This document shows positions 40,355-50,500 of a DNA stretch of 64,000 bases, piece by piece; within the stretch, counting starts at the first letter, position 1; every line of letters begins with the position of its first letter. The position numbers and the translations under genes were made by a program. Source of the stretch: Methanobrevibacter sp. Lineage in GTDB: Archaea > Methanobacteriota > Methanobacteria > Methanobacteriales > Methanobacteriaceae. The stretch covers positions 24,475-88,474 of the forward strand of contig NZ_JAFSNZ010000060.1 of the NCBI RefSeq assembly GCF_017447225.1, written 5' to 3'. The notes under the pieces are model-generated. The model did no database searches. It was given only the letters and a program-made list of their open reading frames with translations, and was not told where the DNA came from.

Positions 40355-40397
40355 TTTTTTATTTTTTAATAATATAAAACAAATTTTACTATTTTTA

Positions 40398-40583
40398 TTA
40401 AAAAAAGTCAACATGACGGTTATTTTCAATTCTTTCTTTGATTTTTATTTCATTTGGTGTATCTGGTCTTTTCATTTCTTTTAAAAATTCTTTGGTTTCA
40501 ATTCCAAATAACGTTGGAGTAGGAGCAATTGGTTTTGCCAAAATATCAAATCCTATATTTTTATATTCACAACTTATTTTCAA
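40398..40583 (-). CDS. Possible small protein downstream of the unrecognised 224-residue gene
   Basis: A frame of about 61 residues, with a possible TTG start at 40583 overlapping the preceding gene by 17 bases. The sequence (GFDILAKPIAPTPTLFGIETKEFLKEM...) has balanced, protein-like composition and is free of the cysteine and aromatic bias of shadow frames here. The APTPTLFG-ETKEFLKEM segment resembles small antitoxin-like proteins, but this is impression only. No good ribosome-binding site is seen. Confidence 0.4.
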   Translation of the reverse strand: MKISCEYKNIGFDILAKPIAPTPTLFGIETKEFLKEMKRPDTPNEIKIKERIENNRHVDFF

Positions 40584-41241
40584 TATAATCTGATGCTTTA
40601 AGCACGTTTTCCCTATATTGTGGTGCCACATCCTCTAAGAAGTTCATAAATGATGATGCCAGCTCATCATTATTTTCATTTTTAATTTGTGATTTGCCAT
40701 CCATTTCCAGAAATGAATTGATCCAATCCAATGGCACGTTAATTAACGGATATATTTCATTATCCTTTTTATCAAATTCTATGCCTTCACCCTTAAAGAT
40801 TGTGGAAAATATCTGATTGACCTTATCATCCAATATTGTTGTATTTACAATCAAATCATAGTCTCCTTCATTAACAATTTTAATCCCATATTTACGGGTA
40901 TACGGCTCCAATAGTATATCTACAATGAAATTATCCTCGGAAAGTAAAATTCTTGAATTAGGTTTTATGTCTGACAGAGATTTTGCCGCTTTGGCGCAAA
41001 TCTTTTGGAAAAGTGAGTTTCTGACAACTTCAATATTAGCATACTGTTTGGCGAATGTCTCCTGACGTTTTCTTGAAAACTTTGAAAAACGTAAATTGTT
41101 AATATAAAGCTTTTCGGGAGTATATGAAACATATCTTGTATCCACACCGATTATTTTTAAATATTTCAATACATCCTTTTTGGAATCTGAAAATTCTTCA
41201 TCGTCACTGGCTAGAGCAGATACATCAAAAATAAAATCCAT
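40567..41241 (-). CDS. Unrecognised conserved-looking soluble protein
   Basis: A 224-residue acidic protein, no signal peptide or membrane span. It begins MDFIFDVSALASDDEEF, has a central SRILLSEDNFIVDILLEPYTRKYGIKIVNEGDYDL, and later ILDDKVNQIFSTIFKGEGIEF then PLINVPLDWINSFLE. The last part faintly recalls the C-terminal region of archaeal PP-loop ATPases (a DDxVNxIxxxIFxGExI pattern), but no SGGxDS P-loop is present. I cannot name it. It starts one base after the aroE stop, so the two are read together. Confidence 0.72.
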   Translation of the reverse strand: MDFIFDVSALASDDEEFSDSKKDVLKYLKIIGVDTRYVSYTPEKLYINNLRFSKFSRKRQETFAKQYANIEVVRNSLFQKICAKAAKSLSDIKPNSRILLSEDNFIVDILLEPYTRKYGIKIVNEGDYDLIVNTTILDDKVNQIFSTIFKGEGIEFDKKDNEIYPLINVPLDWINSFLEMDGKSQIKNENNDELASSFMNFLEDVAPQYRENVLKASDYIENKL

Positions 41242-41242
41242 T

Positions 41243-42085
41243 TTATAACCTCAAATATTTTGTCAGCGCATCTTCCATTACATCAATTGGCGCCTTTTTA
41301 CCAGTCCAAATCTCAAAGCTTTCAGCACCCTGATATAAAAGCATTTTAATTCCATAAACTGGTATTGCATCTGCTTTAATAGCTTCTTTTAGCAATACTG
41401 TTTCATTCGGATTATAAACTGCATCAAATACTACCAAATCCTCATGCATCTTGTCACTTGAAGCAATAGGATCAACATCCACATTGGGATGCATTCCAAC
41501 AGGAGTCGTATTGATTAAAATGTCGGCATCACCCAAATCCATATCATTAATCTGGCCGGATTCAACATTATCAATTAATCCGGATTTTAAAACATCTTCG
41601 GATAATTTTTGAGCCTTTTCAACATTTCTATTAAGTATGGTTAAAGTATCAACACCATATTTTGCCAGATAAAAGGATATTGCTCTTGAAGCACCGCCTG
41701 CTCCGGCAACTACAACATTTTTATTTTTAACTGATGTTACTTCTTCAATAGCTTTTATAGCACCAATACCGTCAGTGTTATAACCTTTCAAATCCTTGAA
41801 ATCTATTGTATTGACGGCACCAATTAATTTTGCAACCTCATCAATTTCATTCAGATATTTCATTACTTCGATTTTATGGGGAATTGTTACATTAAATCCT
41901 TTTATGTTTAATGCTTCAGCCCCTTTGATTGCATTTTCCAAATCTTGAGGATTGACATCAAATGCTGTGTAGACATAATCCATATCCAATTTTTTAAAAG
42001 CTGCATTGTGCATCGGCGGCGAAAAACTATGTTCCACAGGATGGCCAATCAATCCAACTACATTTGTACTTCCTTTTATTTCCAT
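41243..42085 (-). CDS. aroE: Shikimate dehydrogenase
   Basis: A 280-residue NADPH-dependent enzyme of the shikimate pathway for aromatic amino acids. The substrate-binding N-terminus has GHPVEHSFSPPMHNAAF (residues about 15-31). Catalytic FNVTIPHKIEVMKYL carries the lysine. GYNTDGIGA and the nucleotide loop VVAGAGGASRAISFYL are intact, and YGIKMLLYQGAESFEIWTGK is the standard C-terminal block. It is full length. The unrecognised gene at 40567-41241 follows it by one base. Confidence 0.96.
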   Translation of the reverse strand: MEIKGSTNVVGLIGHPVEHSFSPPMHNAAFKKLDMDYVYTAFDVNPQDLENAIKGAEALNIKGFNVTIPHKIEVMKYLNEIDEVAKLIGAVNTIDFKDLKGYNTDGIGAIKAIEEVTSVKNKNVVVAGAGGASRAISFYLAKYGVDTLTILNRNVEKAQKLSEDVLKSGLIDNVESGQINDMDLGDADILINTTPVGMHPNVDVDPIASSDKMHEDLVVFDAVYNPNETVLLKEAIKADAIPVYGIKMLLYQGAESFEIWTGKKAPIDVMEDALTKYLRL

Positions 42086-42160
42086 ATATTTAAATTAGCT
42101 ACAAAATTATTTAAACTTTAATTTTCAAAAATTAATATACTATAAAATAGGAGAACTAAC

Positions 42161-43456
42161 ATGGAATTTACAAGACCAAGAGGTACCAGAGATTTTTTAT
42201 TTGAAGAAATGGAAGAGAGAAAAAAAGCGGAACGTACCTTAAGATATATATTTGAAAATTATGGTTATAGGGAAATTAAAACCCCTTTATTTGAAGAATT
42301 AAAACTTTTTACAACAAAATCCGGAGAAGAAATTGTAGACCAGTTATATAATTTTAAAGACAAATCAGATAGGGAACTTACATTGAGGCCAGAAATCACT
42401 GCCCCAGTAGCCAGATTATACTTAAATGAACTTGAAAAGACTGCCGTCAAACCTATCAAACTTTATTATTACGGCAGCTGTTTCAGATACGAAAGGCCTC
42501 AAAAAGGAAGATTCAGACAATTCTGGCAATTCGGATGTGAATTGATAGGTGCAAAATCTCCTCAAGGAGAAGCTGAAGTCATTGCAATGTGCAGCGATTC
42601 AATTGAAGCTTTAGGAATCACTGGCGCTGACGTTAATATTAACCACTTAGGCATTATCCGTGGCCTGTTCAAGCATTTTGAAGTTGACACCAAAACCCAA
42701 AGGGAACTGATGGTAGTTATCGATAAGGGAGATAAAGATTTATTAAAAGAGTCACTAAGCGGGAAAAATCCTATTATATCAAATGATGAGCTAAACCAAA
42801 TCCTGCTTAAACTGATTGATTTGGTTGGAGACAAAAGCATTCTCGATGACGTTGAAGAGTTAATCAAAGATTATGAAGAGCCACAGGAAGCATTCAGTCA
42901 ATTAAAAGAATTGGTTGAGCTATTGGACTCCTTTGATATGGACAACTACACACTAAACCTGGGCGTTGCAAGAGGCCTTGATTATTATACCGGAATTGTG
43001 TTTGAAATTTATGTCGAAGGTCTTGGAGCCCAGAAACAGGTTTGTGGTGGAGGAACATACAGCCTGATTAAGGTATTCGGCGGACAGGAAGTTGAATCTA
43101 CTGGTTTCGCATTAGGTTTCGACAGATTAATGAATGCTATTGAAGAGCTGGTTGAAAAAGAAGAGGCAAAATCACACCTGGACGTTTATGTGGCACCAAT
43201 TTCAGCTGACGTCAGATTAAAGGCTTATGAGATAACACAAAGCCTAAGAAGAGCGGGACTGAGATGTGATGTTGATTTGAACAACAAGAAATTCAAAAAG
43301 CTCATGAATTATGCTGATAAAATCAAAGTGCCGAAAATAATAATTATCGGTAAAAATGATTTGGAAGAAGGAAAAGTAACCATTAAGGATATGGAAAGCG
43401 GAAATCAGGAGTTAATAGAAATCGATAACATCATAACTTACTTGAAAGGAGAATGA
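42161..43456 (+). CDS. hisS: Histidyl-tRNA synthetase
   Basis: A 431-residue class II synthetase. Motif 1 includes KTPLFEELKLF, motif 2 CFRYERPQKGRFRQFWQFGCELIG (residues about 110-133), the His-specific RGLDYYTGIVFE (about 271-282) and motif 3 GFALGFDRLM. The C-terminal anticodon-binding domain spans about 335-431. ATG 42161 is preceded by AGGAGAACTAAC. hisI follows three bases after its stop, linking tRNA charging and histidine synthesis genes. Confidence 0.97.
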   Translation: MEFTRPRGTRDFLFEEMEERKKAERTLRYIFENYGYREIKTPLFEELKLFTTKSGEEIVDQLYNFKDKSDRELTLRPEITAPVARLYLNELEKTAVKPIKLYYYGSCFRYERPQKGRFRQFWQFGCELIGAKSPQGEAEVIAMCSDSIEALGITGADVNINHLGIIRGLFKHFEVDTKTQRELMVVIDKGDKDLLKESLSGKNPIISNDELNQILLKLIDLVGDKSILDDVEELIKDYEEPQEAFSQLKELVELLDSFDMDNYTLNLGVARGLDYYTGIVFEIYVEGLGAQKQVCGGGTYSLIKVFGGQEVESTGFALGFDRLMNAIEELVEKEEAKSHLDVYVAPISADVRLKAYEITQSLRRAGLRCDVDLNNKKFKKLMNYADKIKVPKIIIIGKNDLEEGKVTIKDMESGNQELIEIDNIITYLKGE

Positions 43457-43459
43457 ACA

Positions 43460-43867
43460 ATGAATATTAATTTTAGACATGAAATTAATGGTGTGAAGGT
43501 AATTACCGCAGTTGCACAGGACGCTGAAACAGGTGAAATCCTGATGGTAGCCAATATGAACGAAGAGGCATTGCAAAAAACCATTGAAACAGGAAAAGCC
43601 CATTATTGGAGCACATCCAGAAACAAACAATGGCTGAAAGGGGAAAGCTCAGGCCATACACAGGAAGTTGAGGAGATTCGTGTTGACTGCGATATGGACG
43701 CTGTTGTTTTAAAAATCAGACAAAATGGTGCAGCATGCCATGAAGGCTATTATTCATGCTTTTTTAGAAACCTTGAATTAGAAAATTCACCAGACATTAA
43801 TGATTTGAAAGACGAAGATATAAAAGAAAACCAAGAAAGACTTGTTAACCCTGAAGACGTGTATTGA
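43460..43867 (+). CDS. hisI: Phosphoribosyl-AMP cyclohydrolase
   Basis: A 135-residue enzyme that opens the purine ring of PR-AMP in histidine synthesis. Signature blocks: [40 protein letters not shown], metal-binding DCDMDAV (residues about 77-82) and [11 protein letters not shown] with zinc cysteines. No fused HisE domain, as usual in archaea. GGAG lies nine bases before ATG 43460, within the end of hisS. The next gene begins one base after its stop. Confidence 0.96.
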   Translation: MNINFRHEINGVKVITAVAQDAETGEILMVANMNEEALQKTIETGKAHYWSTSRNKQWLKGESSGHTQEVEEIRVDCDMDAVVLKIRQNGAACHEGYYSCFFRNLELENSPDINDLKDEDIKENQERLVNPEDVY

Positions 43868-43868
43868 A

Positions 43869-45704
43869 ATGAAAACAATAATTCTAGATACAAGTGCTGT
43901 GATTATTGGAGCCGTTAGCAAACTTTTGGAAGAAGAAGATTTGGATTATCCTGAAATAATCGTTCCTGAAGCTGTTGTTTGTGAACTTGAACATCAGGCA
44001 AATGCTAACAGGCGTGAAGGAATTAATGGATTGAATGAACTGCAGCACTTGCAAGATTTACAATATGAAGGAGAGCTTGCAATATCCTTTAAAGGCAGAC
44101 GTCCTACCAATTATGATATAAAATATGCTAAAAGTGGAGAAATCGATGCCTTAATAAGAGATTTGGCAAGATCAGAATTCGGAACATTACTCACCAATGA
44201 CAAAGTACAGGCAGAAACCGCCAAAGCACAGGGAATTCCGGTTTATTATTATAAACAGGAATATGTTGAAAAAGAATTGTCCATCGCAAAGTTTTTCGAT
44301 GAAACAACGATGTCCGTTCATTTAAAGGAAAATGTTGTCCCGATGGCTAAAAAAGGAAAGCCAGGACACATCGACTTTGTTAGATTATCTGATGAAGCAT
44401 ATAATCATGTTAAACTTCAGGAAATTATCGATGAAATCATTGACAAAGCAAGAAGCGATGCTAAAACTTACATGGAATCTGTAAAGGAAGGCTCAATTGT
44501 CGTTCAGTCAAGAGAATACAGGATTTCAATAGCCAGACCTCCTTTTTCTGAAGCAATTGAAATAACTGCAGTAAGACCTGTTGCAAACATTGATTTGGAT
44601 GAATACCGCTTAAGCTCAAAATTAATGGACCGTATTAACAACAATGCAGAGGGAATCCTGATTTCAGGCTCTCCAGGTGCTGGTAAATCCACTTTTGTAC
44701 AGGCAATAGCAAAATATTATTCCGGAGAACTGAATAAAATTGTAAAGACCATGGAATCTCCAAGAGACTTGCAATTACCTGATGAAATAACCCAATATGC
44801 TCCTTTGGAAGGAAGTATGGAAAATACTGCAGACGTATTGCTTTTGGTGAGACCGGATTACACAATTTACGATGAGTTAAGGAAAAATCATGACTTCAAT
44901 ATCTTTGCAGACATGCGTCTGGCCGGAGTTGGAATGATTGGAGTTGTTCATGCCACAAGACCAATTGATGCAATTCAAAGAATAGCTTCCAGAGTGGAAC
45001 TCGGTGTTATCCCATCAATTGTCGATACAAGTATTTATATTGAAAATGGAGAAGTCAAAAGCGTTTATGAAACAAAGATGACCGTTAAGGTTCCAAGCGG
45101 AATGAAAGAGGCTGACCTTGCAAGACCTGTCATTGAGGTTCGTGACTTTGAAACCGGCGAGCTTAAAAACGAAATTTACACTTACGGTGAACAGACCATT
45201 GTTATGGATTTGGATTTGGTCAACAATCCATCAAACAGCAATTCCAAATCATCTGTTGATATTATTGCTGAAAAAGAGATTTTAAGACAAATCAAGAGAA
45301 TACTGCCTAAAAAAGCAAAAGTGGATGTTGAGGTGGTATCTCCTGAGCGAGCAAACATCTACATTCCGGATGACCTGGTTCCAAAAGTTATCGGTAAAAA
45401 CGGTAAAAGAATAGCTGAAATCGAAGAAAAAATTGGAATTTCTCTAGGAGTTGAAGTTATAGAAGACAAATACAAAAGAGATCCTTTTGAAATTGACATT
45501 ACCCATACCAAAAAACAGTTAATATTGGAACTAGGCCGTGAAAACGGAAGATCCAATTTCGACATACTGATTGGAGGAGAATATCTGCTCACTGCAACAA
45601 CCTCCAAAAAAGGAGAAATAAGAATAAAAAACGGCATTGAATTATCTGATTTTATTATTGAAGCCATTGAAATGGGTTTGGAAATCAGCGCTGTTAAAAA
45701 GTGA
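43869..45704 (+). CDS. PIN domain-PilT ATPase-KH domain protein
   Basis: A 612-residue three-part protein. N-terminal PIN nuclease domain: ILDTSAVIIGAVSKLL with D6, later EIDALIRDLA and LLTNDKVQAETA. The central secretion-ATPase-like domain has P-loop SGSPGAGKSTF (near residue 266) and ADMRLAGVGMIGVVHATRP. A C-terminal KH domain (IYIPDDLVPKVIGKNGKRIAEIE, near 500-522) binds RNA. This architecture is conserved in archaea; it is probably an RNA-processing or decay ATPase. The start is ATG 43869. It overlaps nothing but abuts hisI. Confidence 0.92.
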   Translation: MKTIILDTSAVIIGAVSKLLEEEDLDYPEIIVPEAVVCELEHQANANRREGINGLNELQHLQDLQYEGELAISFKGRRPTNYDIKYAKSGEIDALIRDLARSEFGTLLTNDKVQAETAKAQGIPVYYYKQEYVEKELSIAKFFDETTMSVHLKENVVPMAKKGKPGHIDFVRLSDEAYNHVKLQEIIDEIIDKARSDAKTYMESVKEGSIVVQSREYRISIARPPFSEAIEITAVRPVANIDLDEYRLSSKLMDRINNNAEGILISGSPGAGKSTFVQAIAKYYSGELNKIVKTMESPRDLQLPDEITQYAPLEGSMENTADVLLLVRPDYTIYDELRKNHDFNIFADMRLAGVGMIGVVHATRPIDAIQRIASRVELGVIPSIVDTSIYIENGEVKSVYETKMTVKVPSGMKEADLARPVIEVRDFETGELKNEIYTYGEQTIVMDLDLVNNPSNSNSKSSVDIIAEKEILRQIKRILPKKAKVDVEVVSPERANIYIPDDLVPKVIGKNGKRIAEIEEKIGISLGVEVIEDKYKRDPFEIDITHTKKQLILELGRENGRSNFDILIGGEYLLTATTSKKGEIRIKNGIELSDFIIEAIEMGLEISAVKK

Positions 45705-45709
45705 TTAAA

Positions 45710-46456
45710 ATGAAAATTGGAGCATCAACATTAGCAACATTTAATGATAGTTTAAACAGTAGTTTGGAATTTATAGAAGGTTTAGGAATTGAATATGCGG
45801 AATTATTGCATCAATATCCTACTGAAACCTTTGATTTGGACGTTTTAAATAGTTATAATTTAAAATACACAATTCATGCCCCTTTTATGGATGTCAATAT
45901 TGCTGCTTTAGGTTCCAAAAGCAGGGCTGCATCAATGGAGCAGATTAGGGATTCCATCGATTTGGCAAATGAAATTGATGCCAAAGCCGTTGTTGTCCAT
46001 CCGGGATTGATTCCATTCCTTGCAAGGGAAATGCCTGAAGAGATTTACAAAGTATCCAATAATTCAATAAAAGAGCTTGGACAATACAGCGAAGATTTGG
46101 GCGTCAACACCACAATCGAAAATATGCCCGCATTTGAAAACATGATTTATCAGAACATGTCAAAACTAAACAAAACTCTCGAAGAATTCAACATGGGAAT
46201 GACCTTTGACATTGGTCATGCACACCATTCAGGAATATCTCCTGACGAGATGTATTTTGATTCAATTAAACACATACATGCCCATGATAATATGGGTGAT
46301 GATGACTCACACCTGGCACTTGGTGAGGGCAATATTCAATTAAAAGACATCATAGGTACTTTTGAGAAAAAAAATTATGATGGCATCTACATGATTGAAG
46401 TAAATGATAAGGATTCCATTAAAAAAAGTCTTGAATATCTGAAAAACAATTTCTGA
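45710..46456 (+). CDS. TIM-barrel sugar phosphate isomerase/epimerase-like protein
   Basis: A 248-residue member of the xylose isomerase-like/AP endonuclease 2 fold. Metal-ligand strands are visible: VVVHPGLIPF, TIENMPAFEN (glutamate), TFDIGHAHHSG (aspartate and histidine), HIHAHDNMGDDDSHLALGEGN and MIEVND. A full metal-binding set suggests an isomerase, epimerase or hydrolase; the substrate is unknown. It follows the PIN-ATPase gene, whose AAGTGATTAAAATG junction supplies the ribosome-binding site and stop. Confidence 0.88.
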   Translation: MKIGASTLATFNDSLNSSLEFIEGLGIEYAELLHQYPTETFDLDVLNSYNLKYTIHAPFMDVNIAALGSKSRAASMEQIRDSIDLANEIDAKAVVVHPGLIPFLAREMPEEIYKVSNNSIKELGQYSEDLGVNTTIENMPAFENMIYQNMSKLNKTLEEFNMGMTFDIGHAHHSGISPDEMYFDSIKHIHAHDNMGDDDSHLALGEGNIQLKDIIGTFEKKNYDGIYMIEVNDKDSIKKSLEYLKNNF

Positions 46457-46476
46457 TTTTAAAAAAAATAAAAATT

Positions 46477-46500
46477 TTAAGAGGTAAAATTACCTCTTAA
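46477..46500. terminator. Convergent terminator between the TIM-barrel gene and the beta-helix adhesin
   Basis: TTAAGAGGTAA (46477-46487) pairs with TTACCTCTTAA (46490-46500), a perfect 11-bp inverted repeat with a two-base loop. It contains the adhesin stop codon. A-rich sequence on the left reads as a T-tract for the minus-strand gene. Confidence 0.65.
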
Positions 46501-47545
46501 GGTTCAACAATAATTTTGTTTGAAATGGATGTACCGTTATAACTTGATGTGATAATGTACTCATCTACAGCAGCACCCAATTTAATGTTCAATGCAGCAT
46601 AACCGTCACTATCAGTGGTTCTTTGATAGAATACACCGTTAATGTTGAAGGTAATGTTTTCACCAGCGAAAGGTTTACCTTGACCATCTAATAATAAAGC
46701 TCTGAACTGATCGGAAGTACCGTATTTTTTGACTAAGTCTTTAGCATATAAAATAGGTAATACTTCAATATTGTTAGATGCCATACATTCTCCATACATT
46801 GCAGTAATAGTGTAATTACCCGGTCCTAAATTAATATTCAATTTAGCTTGTCCTGATTCGTTGGTCTGACGAGTGTACATTACACCATTAATGTTGAATG
46901 TGACATTTTCACCAGCTCCAACAACTTTACCGTCAGCACCTATTACAGTGACAACATATTGGGAAGCGTTTTTATAGTATTTTACCAAATCAGTGTTGTT
47001 TGCAATATTGGATATTACAGTAATATTGTTTGAATATTGCTGACCGTTAACCGGATGAATAGCAGTTAAAATGTAAGTTCCAGCAGCTAAATTAATATTT
47101 AATCTGGCAGTACCGTTTTCATTGGTTAGACGTTTGTACATAACACCATTGATGTTGAATGTTACTTCAGTACCGTTAGCTAACGGGTTGCCCTGACCAT
47201 CGAGGAAAGTTGCATAGTATTGTGATGCATTTCTAAACATTTTTACTAAATTCTCACCATAGATAGTAGATAAAACAGTAATGCTGTTTTCAATAGAGGA
47301 ATTAGTACAGTTTCCAGTACCTACATATGATACAGAAGCTGAGTAATTACCAGGGCTTAAGTTAATAGCAATTGAAGCAGTACCGTTCTCATCAGTGGTT
47401 CTACCGTATGTTGCGCCGTTGATTGTAAGAGTTACGTTTTCATTAGCTAAAGGATTACCATTCATGTCAGTTACTTTCAATACATATCTAGTACCGTTTT
47501 TATAATACATTACGACATCTTCAGCCTGGATGATGACTCTTTGCA
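46497..47545 (-). repeat. Four tandem Ig-like domains (shared cassette)
   Basis: Four domains of about 85 residues, each starting V-K/M-x-Y-K/R-N-x-x-Q-Y/F, with FNINGVMY or TINGATY and an LNINLxPG-type end. Domains 2 and 3 match domains 2 and 3 of the protein at 26390-29404 more closely than their own neighbours: MFRN-S-QYYATFLD with IFRNSTQYYALFLD, and YYKN-QY-V-V-G-DGKVVG with YYKNGTQYHVTIVGKDGKIVG. Confidence 0.75.
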
Positions 47546-50500
47546 TTGCAGGAGTGTTATTAACAACAAGTGTGTTTCCTGCAATATTGTCAACAGCAGC
47601 GTCACCGGTATAAGCGGCAGCAACAAGATAGTTATCTGTTACGGAGCCTGTTCCTTTTGCATCAACAGCAAATTCACCAGTGGTGGTAATATTGTTGTTG
47701 GTTACAGTAGCATTACCACTTACAATGTGAACACCGGTTGTTTCAATACCCATTGAGTCATAACCTGCAGGAGTACCTTCATTGGATCCGGTAGCATTGA
47801 TTGTATTTTCTTCAATTGTAATATTAGCAATTGCAGATGCGATACCTGTTGTGTAGTTACCGTTCAATACAATTAAGTTGTTTCCAACTATAGCTTCACT
47901 TCCTGATAAGGACATTCCAAATACAGTATTACCTTCAGCGGCAATAGCATTGTCGACAATTTCTGCTTTGACATCACCAGCCCAATTAGCGGTGTAAATA
48001 CCGTAAGCGGAAGTGCCGTTAACAGCAATTATGTTTCCAGCAATGATACCGTTTGAGTTACTTTCAACATCGATACCGCATGAGTAAGCATCATTTTCAG
48101 CAGCAATTATATTGTCATCAATTTCGAAATATTCACCCGTGATAACAAGTCCATAGCCATATGGAGCACCTTCCATAGCAATAAGGTTGTCAGTGACAAG
48201 TGCATTGTTTCCTCTGATGTTTACTGCATAAACAGTGTCATAAGTACTCATTTGGTCGTTAGCGTTTACATCAATAGTATTATTTTCTAAAACAGCATTG
48301 TCACAATCAAATAATGAAACACCTTCTGAATAAACAGTGTTTGTAGTCCAGTTAATGGAACGTGCAGGAAGATCAGCTGCAATATCATTATTTGAAATAG
48401 TTAAATTATCACAGCCTTCAGCATAAATAACATAATTAATAAATGTTCCGTCGGTTTCAACACTGTAAACAATTGTATTGTTGTCAATTACAGTATTATC
48501 TGAAAGAACAATTTCAACAGCGAAATTATCAGTGTCATTTGCACCTTCAATATCGAAGTTGTTGTTAATAATCTGAATGTTATCAAATTCATAAACACCT
48601 AACTTGGATTTTCCGATGAAGTTAAATCCGTCAACAGTGACATTATCAGCTACAATACTCATAGCAATACTGTCTAAGGTAGCATTATCACTTAATAAGG
48701 TAATTGGCTTATTAATAGTAATAGTTGGTACCAAATTGGAGAATTCGCCGATGAATGTTAAATTGTCTCCAGTGATTTGTTCTCTTAAAACACCGTCATC
48801 ATCAAAGTAAATGTAGAATGTGTCATTTGTTAATTTATAATCCAATTCCATTTCAGGAGTGTTGTTAGCAACTAAAACACCACCGTCTTGAGCATAATCA
48901 ACTGCAAAATCACCAGTCAATACTTCAGCATAAAGTTCATTGTCAGTTACAGTACCGTCCTTTTGGACTTCAACAGCATATTTGGAGTTTGAAGTGATGT
49001 TGTTGTTTGTTACAGTTGCATCTATGCCTATAACTTTAACACCAATAGTCTGAACACCCATCATGTCGTAACCTAAAGGAGTACCTACATTGGAACCGTT
49101 AGCAATGATTGTATTGTTGTTAATTACAGTGTCATTAGCAGCAGTAACAATACCTGTAGTATAGTTACCTTGAACAATGATAGCATTATTTTCAGCAGAG
49201 ATTTCACTGCCTGATAAGGACATTGCAAATGCTGAGTTGGAATTAACTAAAATCATGTTATCAGTAATGTTTGCTTTTACATCACCAGCCCAGTTAGCAG
49301 TGTAAATACCATAAGCAGACACATCAGCGACTGCGTAAATTAAATTACCTTCAATAAGACCATCGGAAGCACCGTCAATTTCAACAGCACATGCATAAGT
49401 ACCGTTTTGAACAGCAACAATCATGTTATTGGAAATATCAAAGTTTTCACCGGATAAAACGAGAGCATATCCATAAGGAGCTTCAATAACACCTATTTGA
49501 TTTTCAACGAGGGTTGCATTGTCCCCTTTGATGTTAACTGCATAGATAGTGTCATAAGTACTGATTTGGTCATTGGATTTGACACCGATAATGTTTTCGT
49601 ATAATACCGCATTGTCACAGCCGTCCAAGAAAACACCCTGAGAGTAAACCATTCCTGTACCCCAGTCGATGGAACGGGCAGGTAATAATGCAGCCACAGT
49701 ATTTCTGGTAATTACTAAATTATCAGATCCTGCAGCATGAATAGCTATATTTTGGAAGGTTTCATTGGTTTCAACACCGAATGTAATGTTGTTATTATCA
49801 ATTAAAACATCATCGGACATTATAATGCTGATTACTTTGTTATTGTCATCTGCCACACCGTCAACAATGATGTTGTTGTTGATGATTGAAACATTTGCAG
49901 CATCTTCAACATGAATTATTTCAGATAATGTTTCGCTTACAAACATGAATCCGTCAACAGTGACATTGTCGGACATGATGTTGAATGACATGTCGCTTAA
50001 AACTGCATTGTCGCTTAATAACTTAACAGGCCTGTCAATGATTATCCATGGAGGGAGATTTGAGAAATCACCTATGAATGTTAATGATTCTGAAGTGATG
50101 TTTTCCCTTATGAATCCGTTTTCATTGAAGAACAAGAAGAATGTGTCGTTGGTTAAGTTATAGTTTGTTGCATTTGCCATAGGGATGTTGTTTTCAACCA
50201 AAGTAGCATTGTTTGCATTTACACTCTCATCACCGATCAATTCCGCAGCAACAAGATAGTTATCAGTTACTTCACCTTCAGCAGCAGTGTTTACAGTGTA
50301 ATTTCCTGTGGTTGTTATAACATTATATTTAGCAGATAAATCACCTAATAATGCATGAATACCAACGGTTTCTACTCCAAATCCATCCCAGATAGACATA
50401 TTTCCAATGTTTGAAGCATCCAAAGTTATTTCATTGTTTGTAATATCAGCACTACCACTTACCCTGACAGCAATACCTGTGGTATAATTACCATCAAGCA

